Positions 45,199-54,099 are shown, counted from the first letter of the stretch. The stretch: 64,000 bases of DNA from Lysobacter sp. (GCA_008015835.1 SSGH01000020.1:55526-119525); one strand, 5' to 3'. The notes: a model not told the origin generated them from the letters alone. Numbers and translations: made by a program.

Positions 45199-47532
45199 TC
45201 AATGCGCCGTCGATAACGCGGATGGGCTTGGCGCCGAGGGCAACGCTAACGCTGCATCGCCGATGACCTCGAACTTCGCGTCCAACGTCGCCGTCGAATC
45301 CCCACCGATGAACACCGTGAACGTGCCGGGTTCGACCACGCGTTTCATCTTCGCGTCGTAGAAGGCCAGATCGTCGGGTTTCAATTCGAAGCTCAGCGTT
45401 TTGCGTTCGCCGGGTTTCAGGCGGACGCGACGGAAGCCGCGGAGTTCGCGCACGGGACGGGTGATGCTGGCGACATCGTCGCGCACGTAGAGTTGCACGA
45501 CCTCGACGCCTTCGCGTACGCCGGTGTTCTGCACGACGACCTCCACGCGCTGCGTGTCGCCGATGGCGAGCGTCGGCTTTGCGATGCGCACATCGCTGTA
45601 GCCGAACGTGGTGTAGCTCAGGCCGTGGCCGAACGGGTACAGCGGCGTCCAGGGCGCATCGATGTACTTCGAGGTGTAGCGGTCGGTGTCGCTCGGCGGG
45701 CGGCCGGTGTTCTTGTGCGCGTACTGGATCGGGACCTGGCCGACGTTGCGCGGGAAGGTGATCGGCAGTTTGCCGCTCGGGTTGTGATCGCCGAACAGCA
45801 CGTCCGCGATGGCGTTGCCCGCTTCGACGCCGGGAAACCAGGCTTCGAGAATCGCGTGCGCGTCGCGCTGCAGCGGTTCGATCGACAGCGGACGACCATT
45901 GAACAGCACCACGACGACGGGTTTGCTGGTAGCGCGCACGGCATCGAACAGTCGTTGCTGCGCGCCGGGCAAATCCAGCGACGTGCGGCTGTTGGCTTCA
46001 GCGCTCATGTCTTCGCTTTCGCCGAGGAACATCAACACGACCTCGGCCTGTTCGGCGATGCGTACCGCTTCGGCGAAACCGGAGGTGTCGTCGCCGCGAA
46101 TCTCCGCGCCGCGCGCGTACAGCACGCGCGTGTTCGGCGAGACCGCGGCGCGAATGCCGGCCAGCGGCGAGATCGCGTCTTCGGCGCGTCCTTCCGCGGC
46201 CCAATTGCCCAGCATATTGCGGCGGTCGTCGGCCAACGGGCCGATCACCGCGACCGACTGCACGTTCTTCGGCATCGGCAGTACGCCGCGATCGTTCTTC
46301 AGCAGCACCAGCGTGTCGCGTGCGATCTCGCGCGCGGCGCGGCGATGCGCGGCCGTGAGCGTGCGTTCGCGTTCGCGGGTTTCGTCGCAATAGCGGTACG
46401 GGTCGTCGAACAGGCCGAGCCGGTATTTCGCGCGCAGAATGCGGCGCACCGACGCATCGACCGTCGCTTCGGACACGCGTCCGGCGCGCACTTCGGCAGG
46501 CAGATCCTGGCGATAGATATCGCTGACCATGTCCACATCCACGCCCGCGTTCAACCCCGCGCGCCCGGCGGCGGCGCGGTCGGCGGCGATGCCGTGCTTC
46601 ATCAACTCCAACACGCCGGTGTAATCGCTGACCACGATGCCGTCGAAGCCCCATTCGCGACGCAGCACGCCGTCGATCAACGCGCCGTTGGCGTGCATCG
46701 GCGTGCCGGAGAGTTCGTTGAACGAGGCCATCACCGAGCCCGCGCCGGCGTCGATCGCCGCGCGGAACGGCGGCAAGTACACCTCGCGCAGCGTGCGTTC
46801 GGAGATGTCGACGGTGTTGTAATCGCGCCCGGCTTCCGCCGCGCCGTAGGCGACGAAATGCTTGGCGGTGGCGAGCACGGTGTCGTCGTCGGCGAGGCTC
46901 TCGCCCTGAAACCCGCGCACCCGCGCCGCGGCGAATGCGGCGCCGAGATACGGGTCTTCGCCCGCGCCTTCGACCACGCGGCCCCAACGCGCATCGCGGC
47001 CGATGTCCACCATCGGCGCGAAGGTCCAATGCACGCCGTGCGCGGCGGCTTCGATCGCGGCGATGCGCGCGCTGCGTTCGGCGGCGCTGGGGTCGAAGCT
47101 CGCGGCCTCGCCCAGCGGCACCGGGAAAATCGTGCGGAAACCGTGGATCACGTCGTAGGCGAACAGCATCGGAACGCCCAATCGCGATTGCTCCACGGCC
47201 ACCTTCTGCAGCGCGCAGCCGCGCGCGACGCCCTGCATGCCGAGAATCGAACCGACCTCGCCGCGCCGGATCGCGTCCAATGCGGCGACCTGACCGGCCG
47301 GCCCGGTGTCGTAACCGGGGCCGGAAGGCTGATTGAGCTGGCCGAGCTTCTCCTCCAGCGTCATGCGTTTCAGTAACGCTTCGACGAAGGCGTCCTCGCT
47401 GTTCGCGGGCTTGTCCGCCGCAGCGGCGCCGGTCGCGGCGGCGAGCAGCAGGGCGGCGACGAGCGTGCGGTGCCGCACGCGCTGCGGTCGACGCGATGTC
47501 GTGGTCGAATCGTCGGTTCGCGGGTGCGGCAT
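45199..47532 (-). CDS. bglX: Glycoside hydrolase family 3 beta-glucosidase
   Basis: This 777-residue secreted enzyme has an N-terminal signal ('TLVAALLLAAATGAAAADK'). The GH3 barrel contains 'KHFVAYGAAEAGRDYN' and the nucleophile Asp in 'GIVVSDYTGVLELM'. The second alpha/beta domain has 'VLLKNDRGVLPMPKNVQSVAVIGPLAD' in parts, and a C-terminal fibronectin-III-like domain begins near 'RVEVVVQNTGVREGVEVVQLYV'. Periplasmic BglX enzymes cleave beta-linked gluco-oligosaccharides. The start is at 47532; 45 open residues upstream lack a signal sequence. A LacI-type operator lies 31 bases before the start, so sugar-controlled expression is likely. Confidence 0.95.
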   Translation of the reverse strand: MPHPRTDDSTTTSRRPQRVRHRTLVAALLLAAATGAAAADKPANSEDAFVEALLKRMTLEEKLGQLNQPSGPGYDTGPAGQVAALDAIRRGEVGSILGMQGVARGCALQKVAVEQSRLGVPMLFAYDVIHGFRTIFPVPLGEAASFDPSAAERSARIAAIEAAAHGVHWTFAPMVDIGRDARWGRVVEGAGEDPYLGAAFAAARVRGFQGESLADDDTVLATAKHFVAYGAAEAGRDYNTVDISERTLREVYLPPFRAAIDAGAGSVMASFNELSGTPMHANGALIDGVLRREWGFDGIVVSDYTGVLELMKHGIAADRAAAGRAGLNAGVDVDMVSDIYRQDLPAEVRAGRVSEATVDASVRRILRAKYRLGLFDDPYRYCDETRERERTLTAAHRRAAREIARDTLVLLKNDRGVLPMPKNVQSVAVIGPLADDRRNMLGNWAAEGRAEDAISPLAGIRAAVSPNTRVLYARGAEIRGDDTSGFAEAVRIAEQAEVVLMFLGESEDMSAEANSRTSLDLPGAQQRLFDAVRATSKPVVVVLFNGRPLSIEPLQRDAHAILEAWFPGVEAGNAIADVLFGDHNPSGKLPITFPRNVGQVPIQYAHKNTGRPPSDTDRYTSKYIDAPWTPLYPFGHGLSYTTFGYSDVRIAKPTLAIGDTQRVEVVVQNTGVREGVEVVQLYVRDDVASITRPVRELRGFRRVRLKPGERKTLSFELKPDDLAFYDAKMKRVVEPGTFTVFIGGDSTATLDAKFEVIGDAALALPSAPSPSALSTAH

Positions 47533-47562
47533 ACGAGCCTCTTCGAAGCGCGGAAAGCGCCG

Positions 47563-47580
47563 AATGTAAACGGTTACATT
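47563..47580 (-). promoter_or_regulatory. LacI/GalR-type operator before bglX
   Basis: AATGTAAACGGTTACATT has seven-base inverted arms (AATGTAA/TTACATT) around a four-base centre. The TGTAA-n-TTACA pattern with a CG-containing centre is typical of LacI-family regulators of sugar uptake. It is placed just upstream of the GH3 gene. No LacI-type regulator gene is in the window. Confidence 0.7.
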
Positions 47581-47627
47581 CGATCTGTCATCCGCTGACG
47601 GGGCGTCGTACGCGGGGCGGGCGGCGG

Positions 47628-48197
47628 CTATTGTTCGTCGTCTGGCCGCAGCGGCGAATACGACCATGTCTGCGATGCCATCAACCGGCGAGCATCGTCG
47701 TCGAACTCCGAGCGATAGCGGTGTTCGTGTGGCGAGGGCGCCCGCGCATCGCCTTCGTCGAATCCTCGTTCTCGCAACGCCGCTTCGAAGCGCTCAAGCG
47801 GTCCGTACGCGAACAGAAGATTGTGCCGGTCCCACACCAGCGTCGCGTCCGCTTGCGGGTCGTGCGCCCAGAGGTCGAAGCGTCCGTCGGCGCGCAGAAA
47901 ACTCGAGAATTCCCGAAGCCAATCCAAGACCTCCGTTTTCGGCAACGGCGGACTCTGGTAACGCCCGGGCCTGGCTTCTCCACGCGGCGTATGCAGCACG
48001 TAGAGCAAGTAGAGCGGACCGTCGAGCGTTGCAAGCGGTGTCGCGAAGACGTCGGCGTCGCCGTTGGGAACGCTCGCGACAATGCGCCGCCCCTGGTCGA
48101 CCCGATAGACCGCGTCATGCCGATGCGGCCGCCATTCGCCGTCGATCAGCGCATGCAATTTCTGTGATTGCGTTGCGATGGCGTCATCGGTGTTCAA
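47628..48197 (-). CDS. Hypothetical protein, 189 aa
   Basis: The most likely start is a TTG at 48197 that overlaps the MFS stop by four bases (TTGA). No ATG or GTG lies near the N-terminus in this frame. The product is soluble and acidic, with no signal or membrane segments. It shows a regular alpha/beta pattern ('LYLLYVLHTPRGEARPGRY', 'EVLDWLREFSSFLRADGRFDLW', 'TLVWDRHNLLFAYGPLERFEAALRERGF' in parts). Some xanthomonad and pseudomonad genomes have similar short proteins. I do not recognise a named family. Coupling to the transporter suggests joint expression. Confidence 0.65.
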   Translation of the reverse strand: MNTDDAIATQSQKLHALIDGEWRPHRHDAVYRVDQGRRIVASVPNGDADVFATPLATLDGPLYLLYVLHTPRGEARPGRYQSPPLPKTEVLDWLREFSSFLRADGRFDLWAHDPQADATLVWDRHNLLFAYGPLERFEAALRERGFDEGDARAPSPHEHRYRSEFDDDARRLMASQTWSYSPLRPDDEQ

Positions 48198-49498
48198 TGC
48201 AGAGTTCTCATATCCAACCGCCGCAGCGTCGGCACCCGCCATGCGGTGAAGGCGACGATGCCCAACGTGACGCAGCCGCCCAGCACCACGGCGTTGACGA
48301 GCCCCAGCAGGCGCGCCATCGAGCCGGCGTAGAACGCGCCGAGTTCGTTCGACGAACTGATGAAGATGCTGTTGATCGACGAGACGCGGCCGCGCATGTG
48401 ATCGGGCGTGGCCAGTTGCAGAATGGTGGAGCGGATCACCACCGAGACGCCGTCGAAGGCACCCGACAAAAAGATGAAGAACACCGACAGCCACAGCACT
48501 TCGGATAGGCCGAAGCCGATGATGCACAGGCCGAAGCCTGCGACCGCGCCGAACATCAAACGCCCGGCATGGCGCTGGATCGGATGCCGCGCGCACCACA
48601 GGCCGACCAAGGCCGCGCCGGCCGCGGGTGCGCTGCGCAGAATGCCCAGCGCATCGGGCCCGGCGTGCAGCACGTCCTTGACGAAGGCGGGCGCGAGCGA
48701 AATCGCGCCGCCGAACAGCACCGCGAACATATCCAGCGCCATCGCGCCCAACATCACCGGCGTTTTGAACACGAAACGCAGACCTTCGCCGATGCTGGCG
48801 AAGATCGGGCTGCGCTCGTGCGACAGCGCGGGCTCGGTCACGCGCAAGCGCGTCATGGCGTAAGCCGCCGCCAGCGCGCAGATCGCCCCGACGACGTACG
48901 CCGGACCGGCGGGGACGACCGAGTGCTCGGGGTACTCGCCGAATTTCGCGACCAAGGCGATGATCGCGCCTCCCACCGCCGGGCCCAGCGACAGCGCGCC
49001 TTGAAACACCACGCTGCCGATGCTGGAGCCGCGCGCGAATTGGTCGCGCCGCAGCGCGCAGGCGAATAGGGTGTTGTAGACCGGGCCGAGAAACGCGCGG
49101 ACCATGCCGGTGAAGACGATCGCGCCGTAGATCAGCCACAGCCGCGCGGTCGCTTCCTCGGAAAAGACCAGCCCCCAGGCGACGGTCGCGAGAATCGCGG
49201 GCGTGGTCGCCAATCCGACGCAGGTGATCGCGCCGACGCGACGTTTCGGCAAATGGTCCACCAGATACCCGGCAAACGGCGCGACGCAGAAGAACGGCAG
49301 CACTTCGGTGAGCCCGATCAACCCGAGCTTCCACGGGTCGCGGGTGAGTTCGTAGACGTGCCAGCCCACCGTCACCGCTACGATCTGATACGAGAAGATC
49401 GTGAGCAGGCGATACGCCATCAACCAGCGGAACGCCGGAATACGCAGCGGCGGTGGAACTTCGGAGGCTTCCTCCGCGATGGCGCCGGACGACGACAT
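48194..49498 (-). CDS. MFS transporter (DitE/enterobactin-exporter-like)
   Basis: This 434-residue protein has about twelve membrane segments and typical MFS loops: 'FAGYLVDHLPKRRVG' after segment 2, 'GPVYNTLFACALRRDQFARGSSI' in segment 5, and 'LATPDHMRGRVSSINSIFISSSNELGAF' in segment 10. The last pattern is characteristic of the EntS/MFS_3 exporter group. The substrate is unknown. The ATG at 49498 lies 19 bases after sufE on the same strand, and the stop overlaps the next gene. Confidence 0.88.
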   Translation of the reverse strand: MSSSGAIAEEASEVPPPLRIPAFRWLMAYRLLTIFSYQIVAVTVGWHVYELTRDPWKLGLIGLTEVLPFFCVAPFAGYLVDHLPKRRVGAITCVGLATTPAILATVAWGLVFSEEATARLWLIYGAIVFTGMVRAFLGPVYNTLFACALRRDQFARGSSIGSVVFQGALSLGPAVGGAIIALVAKFGEYPEHSVVPAGPAYVVGAICALAAAYAMTRLRVTEPALSHERSPIFASIGEGLRFVFKTPVMLGAMALDMFAVLFGGAISLAPAFVKDVLHAGPDALGILRSAPAAGAALVGLWCARHPIQRHAGRLMFGAVAGFGLCIIGFGLSEVLWLSVFFIFLSGAFDGVSVVIRSTILQLATPDHMRGRVSSINSIFISSSNELGAFYAGSMARLLGLVNAVVLGGCVTLGIVAFTAWRVPTLRRLDMRTLH

Positions 49499-49517
49499 GC
49501 GTTCGCGAGCGCCGCGC

Positions 49518-49967
49518 TTACGCCGAACCGGCCGCGCGCAGCGCATCCGTCGCGCGCGCCTTGACGAACGCCAACAGCGCGGCCAGACCGTTGCTGCGGG
49601 TCGGCGACAGATGCTTCGCCAACCCGACATCGGCGATGTAGGTGGCATCGGTGGCGAGAATCTCCTCGGCGCTGCGTCCGGAATACACCCGCAGCGCGAG
49701 ATAGATCAGCCCGGAGACGATGGCCGAATCGCTGGCGGCGGCGAAATCGAGCCGCTGCGCGTCGCCCGAGGGCACGATCCACACCATCGACTGACAACCG
49801 AGCAGCCGATGTTCCTCGGTTTTCCACGCGTCCGGAAATGCCGGCAGCTTGCGCCCGAGATCGATCAGGTACTGATAACGCTCCGCCCAATCGCCGAAGA
49901 ACGCGAATTCGTCGCGAATGGCGGCTTGCGCGTCGGCGGCGGTGGCTTCGAGCGGGAAATCGTTCAT
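49518..49967 (-). CDS. sufE: Cysteine desulfuration protein SufE
   Basis: SufE accepts persulfide sulfur from the cysteine desulfurase SufS for iron-sulfur cluster assembly. The 149-residue product has the family core 'DWAERYQYLIDLGRKLP', the active Cys in 'RLLGCQSMVWI', and 'DSAIVSGLIYLALRVYSGRSAEEI'. It is separate from any suf operon. The open frame continues far upstream, but the ATG at 49967 matches the family N-terminus. Confidence 0.95.
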   Translation of the reverse strand: MNDFPLEATAADAQAAIRDEFAFFGDWAERYQYLIDLGRKLPAFPDAWKTEEHRLLGCQSMVWIVPSGDAQRLDFAAASDSAIVSGLIYLALRVYSGRSAEEILATDATYIADVGLAKHLSPTRSNGLAALLAFVKARATDALRAAGSA

Positions 49968-49978
49968 CGGTGTCTGTC

Positions 49979-50002
49979 GTAGGAGCGGCGCGAGCCGCGA
50001 TC
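49979..50002. repeat. REP-like repeat, GTAGGAGCGGCG family
   Basis: GTAGGAGCGGCGCGAGCCGC and the next bases form a short palindrome (GCGGC-GCGA-GCCGC). A second copy in the opposite orientation lies at 59521-59544. This family is widespread between genes in xanthomonads and pseudomonads. Confidence 0.75.
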
Positions 50003-50110
50003 GCAGGCATTTTGAGCTGAAAACATTCTGATCGCAGCGCGCCGGATCGGAACAGTGCGGAACGGAGCGGTGCGGTGGCGCTGAAAACTGTGGAAGAGCT
50101 GGAAGGCTTT

Positions 50111-50136
50111 GTGGGAGGGCCGGAAGGCCCGATGCT
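50111..50136. repeat. REP-like repeat, GTGGGAGGGCCGG family, copy 1
   Basis: GTGGGAGGGCCGGAAGGCCC and the next six bases contain the palindrome GGGCCGGAAGGCCC. Two more copies lie at 50594-50657. Confidence 0.75.
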
Positions 50137-50313
50137 CTTGTGCGAAAAGCGCCGGACCCTGCCGTTTTCCCGTCGTCCATTCGCCTCGACGCGGTCGCAT
50201 CACATGCGATGCCCGCCTCGCGAACCGTTGTTTCCACCCCCATCGCATGGTAATGCGGCACCGCAGACCGCGACATGCGCCATTCGTCCTGTGGCCTTCG
50301 GTCGTCGGTCTCG

Positions 50314-50550
50314 CTAGGCGGGCTGCGGGACGTCGGGCTCACCGTCGGGCGGGCCGTCCCCAGCACGCGATAGCGCGCGGCGTTCGATCGCTTCGATGCG
50401 CATGCGGGTGTCGGCGAATCGGGCAGCGACATCGCGAAGATCGAGCGATGGATCGATGCCGATACCGAAGCGCTCGCGCAAGACCTTTTGTTCGCGTTCG
50501 GTCAAACCGGCGAGGAGGTCTTGGAGTTCTCGGTGGACGTCGTCGCTCAT
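50314..50550 (-). CDS. Sigma-70 region-4-like mini-protein, 78 aa
   Basis: The segment 'LAGLTEREQKVLRERFGIGIDPSLDLRDVAARFADTRMRIEAIERRAL', given here in overlapping parts, follows the sigma-70 region 4.2 pattern ('LTxREqkVLrxRFGi...tleeVgxxfxvTreRIRQIExkAL'). No other sigma region is present. Residues that contact the -35 box are partly changed (MRIEAIERRA where RpoD has ERIRQIEAKA). It could bind DNA, or RNA polymerase as an adaptor, anti-sigma or co-sigma. That is inference. It sits 134 bases after cysS on the same strand, beyond a REP pair. Confidence 0.75.
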   Translation of the reverse strand: MSDDVHRELQDLLAGLTEREQKVLRERFGIGIDPSLDLRDVAARFADTRMRIEAIERRALSRAGDGPPDGEPDVPQPA

Positions 50551-50593
50551 CGTTGGCGCTTCGGGAAAGTCGGCGCGAGGCTGGTGGACCTTT

Positions 50594-50657
50594 GTGGGAG
50601 GGTCGGAAGGCCCGAAGCTTTTGTGGAGAACAGCATCGGGCCTTCCGGCCCTCCCAC
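50594..50657. repeat. REPIN: inverted pair of GTGGGAGGG repeats downstream of cysS
   Basis: One 26-base copy (50594-50619) and an inverted copy (50632-50657) are separated by 12 bases, which makes a long hairpin. It lies 28 bases after the cysS stop on the minus strand and may protect the mRNA end or slow transcription into the next gene. Confidence 0.8.
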
Positions 50658-50684
50658 ACAGCCTTCCGGCCTTCGCGCAACCGA

Positions 50685-52076
50685 TCAGGCCCGCTTCCAG
50701 CGCACGCCCTGCGGCGTGTCTTCCAACAAAATGCCTTCGTCGGCGAGCTGTTTGCGAATCGCATCGGCGCGGGCGAAATCGCGGGCTTTCTTGGCGTCGT
50801 TGCGTTCGTCCACCAACGCTTGGATGCGCGCGTCGTCGTCGCCGGACGCCCCGCGCGCGAACCACGCCTCGGGCGATTGCTGCAGCAGGCCGAGGGCGAG
50901 GCCGGCGCCGAGCAATTCGGACTTCAAACGACGACGTTCGTCGTGGTCGGTCGATTTGCGCGCGTCGCCTGCGATGCGTGCGACTTCAGCCAGCGCCTGC
51001 GGCGTGTTGAGGTCGTCGGCGAGTGCGGCTTCGACGCTGTCCGGAATTGCCGCCGTCGCCTCGACATCCGCCAAATCCCGCAACGTCCCGTACAACCGAT
51101 CCAGCGTCCGAATCGATTGCTCGATCAACCCATCCGACCACTCCAGCGGCTGCCGGTAATGCGCGGACAACAGCGCGTAGCGCAGCGCTTCCGGCGGCTG
51201 CTCGCGCACTAGGTCGTGCACGCGCTGGATATTGCCGACCGACTTCGCCATTTTGGCGCCGCCGAAATTCAGCATGCCGTTGTGCATCCACCAGCGCGCG
51301 AAGGTTTTGTGCGAACCGTCGGCATGCTTATGCGTGCACTCGCTCTGCGCGACTTCGTTCTCGTGGTGCGGGAACTGCAGGTCGACGCCGCCGGCGTGGA
51401 TGTCGATGGTCTCGCCCAAATGCGCTTCGGCCATCGCCGAGCATTCGATATGCCAACCGGGACGACCGCGGCCCCAGGGCGAATCCCAGCCGGGCAGGTC
51501 GTCGGTGGACGGTTTCCACAGCACGAAATCGCCCGGGTTGCGCTTGTACGGCGCTACTTCCACGCGCGCGCCGGCGAGCATTTCCTCGGTATCGCGGCGA
51601 GAGAGCTTGCCGTAGTCGGAAAAACTGTCGACCGCGAACAGGGCGTGGCCTTCGGCGGCATAAGCGTGACCGTTGTCGATCAAGCGCTGGATCATCGCGA
51701 TCATCTGCGGAATATGCGCGGTGGCGGCCGGTTCGATATCCGGCGCGAAATCGCCGCTCACGCCCAGCATCGCCATGTCGTCGCGGTAGGCGGCGGCGAA
51801 TTTATCGGTGATGACCGAGATCGGCACGCCCAACTCCTTGGCCGCGGCGTTGATCTTGTCGTCCACGTCGGTGATGTTGCGGGCGTAGCGCAGATGGCCG
51901 TAGCGGCGGCGCAGCAGCGCTGCGAGAACGCCGAACACCACCGGTCCGCGCGCGTTGCCGATATGCACGTAGTTGTAGACCGTGGGGCCGCAGACGTACA
52001 TCGTCGGGCTGGCCGGGTCGAGCGGCGCGAAGGGTTCGACCCGGCGGGTCAGGCTGTTGTACAGATGCAGGCTCAT
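50685..52076 (-). CDS. cysS: Cysteinyl-tRNA synthetase
   Basis: This 463-residue class I synthetase is complete. Zinc ligands include Cys29 in '[19 protein letters not shown]', which also holds the HIGH motif, then '[18 protein letters not shown]' and '[18 protein letters not shown]'. The KMSKS loop reads '[11 protein letters not shown]', with Ala for the first Ser. The helical anticodon-binding domain is at the C-terminus ('[20 protein letters not shown]'). It is transcribed alone on the minus strand. Confidence 0.97.
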   Translation of the reverse strand: MSLHLYNSLTRRVEPFAPLDPASPTMYVCGPTVYNYVHIGNARGPVVFGVLAALLRRRYGHLRYARNITDVDDKINAAAKELGVPISVITDKFAAAYRDDMAMLGVSGDFAPDIEPAATAHIPQMIAMIQRLIDNGHAYAAEGHALFAVDSFSDYGKLSRRDTEEMLAGARVEVAPYKRNPGDFVLWKPSTDDLPGWDSPWGRGRPGWHIECSAMAEAHLGETIDIHAGGVDLQFPHHENEVAQSECTHKHADGSHKTFARWWMHNGMLNFGGAKMAKSVGNIQRVHDLVREQPPEALRYALLSAHYRQPLEWSDGLIEQSIRTLDRLYGTLRDLADVEATAAIPDSVEAALADDLNTPQALAEVARIAGDARKSTDHDERRRLKSELLGAGLALGLLQQSPEAWFARGASGDDDARIQALVDERNDAKKARDFARADAIRKQLADEGILLEDTPQGVRWKRA

Positions 52077-52329
52077 CGGCGATCCGTGCGAGGGAAGACG
52101 TGGGGAAGGCCGATTCTAGGGCCTGCGCACGCGATCTGGGTACGTCGCGAGCCGCATCGGCGCTGCGCGGCTTGCGGAGAACACGCGAACATCGCCCCGA
52201 GAATGCGGTCGTCCGAATCGGGCGCCGAATCCGGTACGGGGCCGGGTGTCGGGGCGGGATCCGCGTCGGGGCATTAGAATCACGACAGGCGGGATTCATC
52301 CGTCTCGATCCGACTGACCTACACTCCCG

Positions 52330-52797
52330 ATGATGAATTCGCCCACCGACACGGCCCGTTCGCAGGCCGCGCCCCGCCTCTTTTCGCCGTCGAACGCCTA
52401 TCGCGGACGGTGGTTCGCGGCCGCGGCGTCGTTGGGCTGCTGTCTCGGCGGCTTGAGCGCGGGCGGCGCATCGGCGGAGACCGTGGTGCCGCCGGAGCCG
52501 CATGTCCGCACCGAATACGCCCAGGTGTTGACCGTCGAGCCGGTCTATCAAACCCTCCGCGCTTACGCCACCGAACAGCGCTGCGATCCGCCCTCGCGCG
52601 TCGGCGCGGCCACGCAGCGGCCGCCGAAATGCCGCAACGTGCGGGTGCCGAAGGAATTCCGGCGAGTCATCGCCTACGAAGTCGACTACATCCATCGCGG
52701 CGTCAAATATCGCTCGCGGCTGCCCTTCGACCCCGGTAAACGCCTGTTGGTGAAGGTGTCGGTGATGCCGGTGCTGGAGCCGGAACCGCTGCGCTGA
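52330..52797 (+). CDS. Small secreted protein, 155 aa, YcfJ/UmoD-like C-terminal motif
   Basis: Two adjacent ATGs (52330 and 52333) could start it. A hydrophobic signal ('WFAAAASLGCCLGGLSAGGASA') lies about residues 28-49, after a longish N-terminus. The mature part has 'EYAQVLTVEPVYQTLRAY', two Cys in a likely disulfide, and 'IAYEVDYIHRGVKYRSRLPFDPGKRLLVKVSVMP' given here in overlapping parts. The last resembles the conserved 'YDVtYrYqGreytt.lpydPG..i.V.V' region of proteobacterial YcfJ/UmoD-type envelope proteins, but without the glycine-zipper part. Function is unknown. Confidence 0.72.
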   Translation: MMNSPTDTARSQAAPRLFSPSNAYRGRWFAAAASLGCCLGGLSAGGASAETVVPPEPHVRTEYAQVLTVEPVYQTLRAYATEQRCDPPSRVGAATQRPPKCRNVRVPKEFRRVIAYEVDYIHRGVKYRSRLPFDPGKRLLVKVSVMPVLEPEPLR

Positions 52798-52993
52798 GCC
52801 CGGGCGAGTCCTGGGCGTCGCACCGCGAGCGCTTGCGCCGTCGCGGTGCGCGTGCGAGCATTCGCCCCGATGACGAACGCGCAGCCCCTGTCGATCTCCA
52901 GCGCCCGGATGGCCTCCGGCATGACCTCGCGCGCGCGCCGACCGGAACCCCGCCGTTACGCTGGGTGATCCGGTTCGTCGTTTCGTCTCGACA

Positions 52994-53033
52994 TAGAATC
53001 CAAGATCAGGCCCGGCTCACCGCCGGGCCTTTT
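52994..53033 (+). promoter_or_regulatory. Leader region before argF' with intrinsic terminator
   Basis: A TAGAAT box (52994-52999) is followed a few bases later by AGGCCCGGC-TCACC-GCCGGGCCT (53008-53030) and TTTT, a perfect nine-pair stem with a T run. It ends 62 bases before the argF' ATG. It may simply end the upstream transcript. If the TAGAAT box is the arg promoter, the hairpin would lie in the arg leader and act as an attenuator. No clear -35 box is visible. Confidence 0.5.
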
Positions 53034-53094
53034 CGTTTTCCGCCTTTCTCCACGTCTTCCGCCCTCACGATCGCACCTTCGCCCGAGCACGCCG

Positions 53095-54099
53095 ATGAAG
53101 CATTTTCTCAATACCCAGGACTGGACCCGCGCCGAACTCGACGCGACGCTCGCGGAAGCGGCGCGCTTCAAACGCGAAAAACTCGGCGATCAACTCAAAG
53201 GCAAATCCATCGCGTTGGTGTTCTTCAACCCCTCGATGCGCACCCGCACCAGCTTCGAGCTGGGCGCGTTCCAGCTCGGCGGCCATGCCGTGGTGTTGGC
53301 GCCGGGCAAGGACGCGTGGCCGATCGAGTTCGACCTGGGCACGGTGATGGACAGCGACACCGAGGAGCACATCGCCGAGGTAGCGCAGGTGCTCAGCCGT
53401 TACGTCGATCTGATCGGCGTGCGCGCGTTCCCGAAATTCGTCGATTGGGCGAGCGATCGCGAAGACAAGGTGCTGAAGGGTTTCGCGAAATACGCGACGG
53501 TGCCGGTGATCAACATGGAAACGATCACGCATCCGTGCCAAGAATTGGCGCATGCCTTGGCGCTGCAGGAGCATTTCGGCACCGCCGATCTGCGCGGCAA
53601 GAAATACGTGCTGACCTGGACCTATCACCCGAAAGCGCTCAACACCGCGGTCGCGAACTCCGCGCTGACCATCGCCACGCGCATGGGCATGGACGTGACC
53701 CTGCTGTGCCCGACCGAGGATTACATTCTCGACGAGCGCTACATGGGATGGGCGGCGCAGAACGTCGCCGAGAACGGCGGCTCGCTTACCGTTAGCCACG
53801 ACATCGACAGCGCCTACGCCGGCGCCGACGTGGTGTACGCGAAAAGCTGGGGCGCGCTGCCGTTCTTCGGCAACTGGGAGCCGGAAAAACCCATCCGCGA
53901 CCGCTTCAAACACTTCATCGTCGACGAGCGAAAAATGGCGCTGACCCGCAACGGCGTGTTCTCGCATTGCTTGCCGCTGCGTCGGAACATCAAAGCCACC
54001 GACGCGGTGATGGACGCGCCGTATTGCATCGCCGTGAACGAAGCCGAGAACCGTCTGCACGTGCAGAAAGCGGTGATGGCCGCGCTCGCGAATCAGTAA
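53095..54099 (+). CDS. argF': N-acetylornithine carbamoyltransferase
   Basis: This enzyme transfers the carbamoyl group to N-acetyl-L-ornithine, the xanthomonad variant of arginine synthesis. The 334-residue product has the carbamoyl-phosphate site '[15 protein letters not shown]' (43-57), '[13 protein letters not shown]' and '[13 protein letters not shown]'. Residues that mark acetylornithine specificity in the Xanthomonas enzyme are present at matching places: Trp75 in 'PGKDAW', Glu90 in 'DSDTEEH' and Glu142 in '[10 protein letters not shown]'. It heads the operon; a palindrome (54107-54130) separates it from argG. Confidence 0.94.
   Translation: MKHFLNTQDWTRAELDATLAEAARFKREKLGDQLKGKSIALVFFNPSMRTRTSFELGAFQLGGHAVVLAPGKDAWPIEFDLGTVMDSDTEEHIAEVAQVLSRYVDLIGVRAFPKFVDWASDREDKVLKGFAKYATVPVINMETITHPCQELAHALALQEHFGTADLRGKKYVLTWTYHPKALNTAVANSALTIATRMGMDVTLLCPTEDYILDERYMGWAAQNVAENGGSLTVSHDIDSAYAGADVVYAKSWGALPFFGNWEPEKPIRDRFKHFIVDERKMALTRNGVFSHCLPLRRNIKATDAVMDAPYCIAVNEAENRLHVQKAVMAALANQ

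Larger units (their letters stand above)
49968..50313. other. Gene-free stretch with REP-like repeats
   Basis: This region lies between sufE and the sigma-region-4 gene. It contains a GTAGGAGCGGCG-type repeat (49979-50002) and a GTGGGAGGGCCGG-type repeat (50111-50136). The rest shows no coding pattern or RNA gene that I recognise. Confidence 0.6.

Noticed and set aside
43931..45202. 423-residue Gly/Arg-rich minus-strand frame
   Set aside because: It is the complement of the Lys/Ala/Pro repeat of DksA; its repetitiveness is only a mirror of that tail.
45493..47376. 627-residue plus-strand frame opposite bglX
   Set aside because: It is an antisense shadow; the product has no family features and the GH3 protein on the minus strand is complete.
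52686..52922. 78-residue minus-strand frame after the small secreted protein gene
   Set aside because: It overlaps the end of that gene antisense; no ribosome binding site and no recognisable motif.
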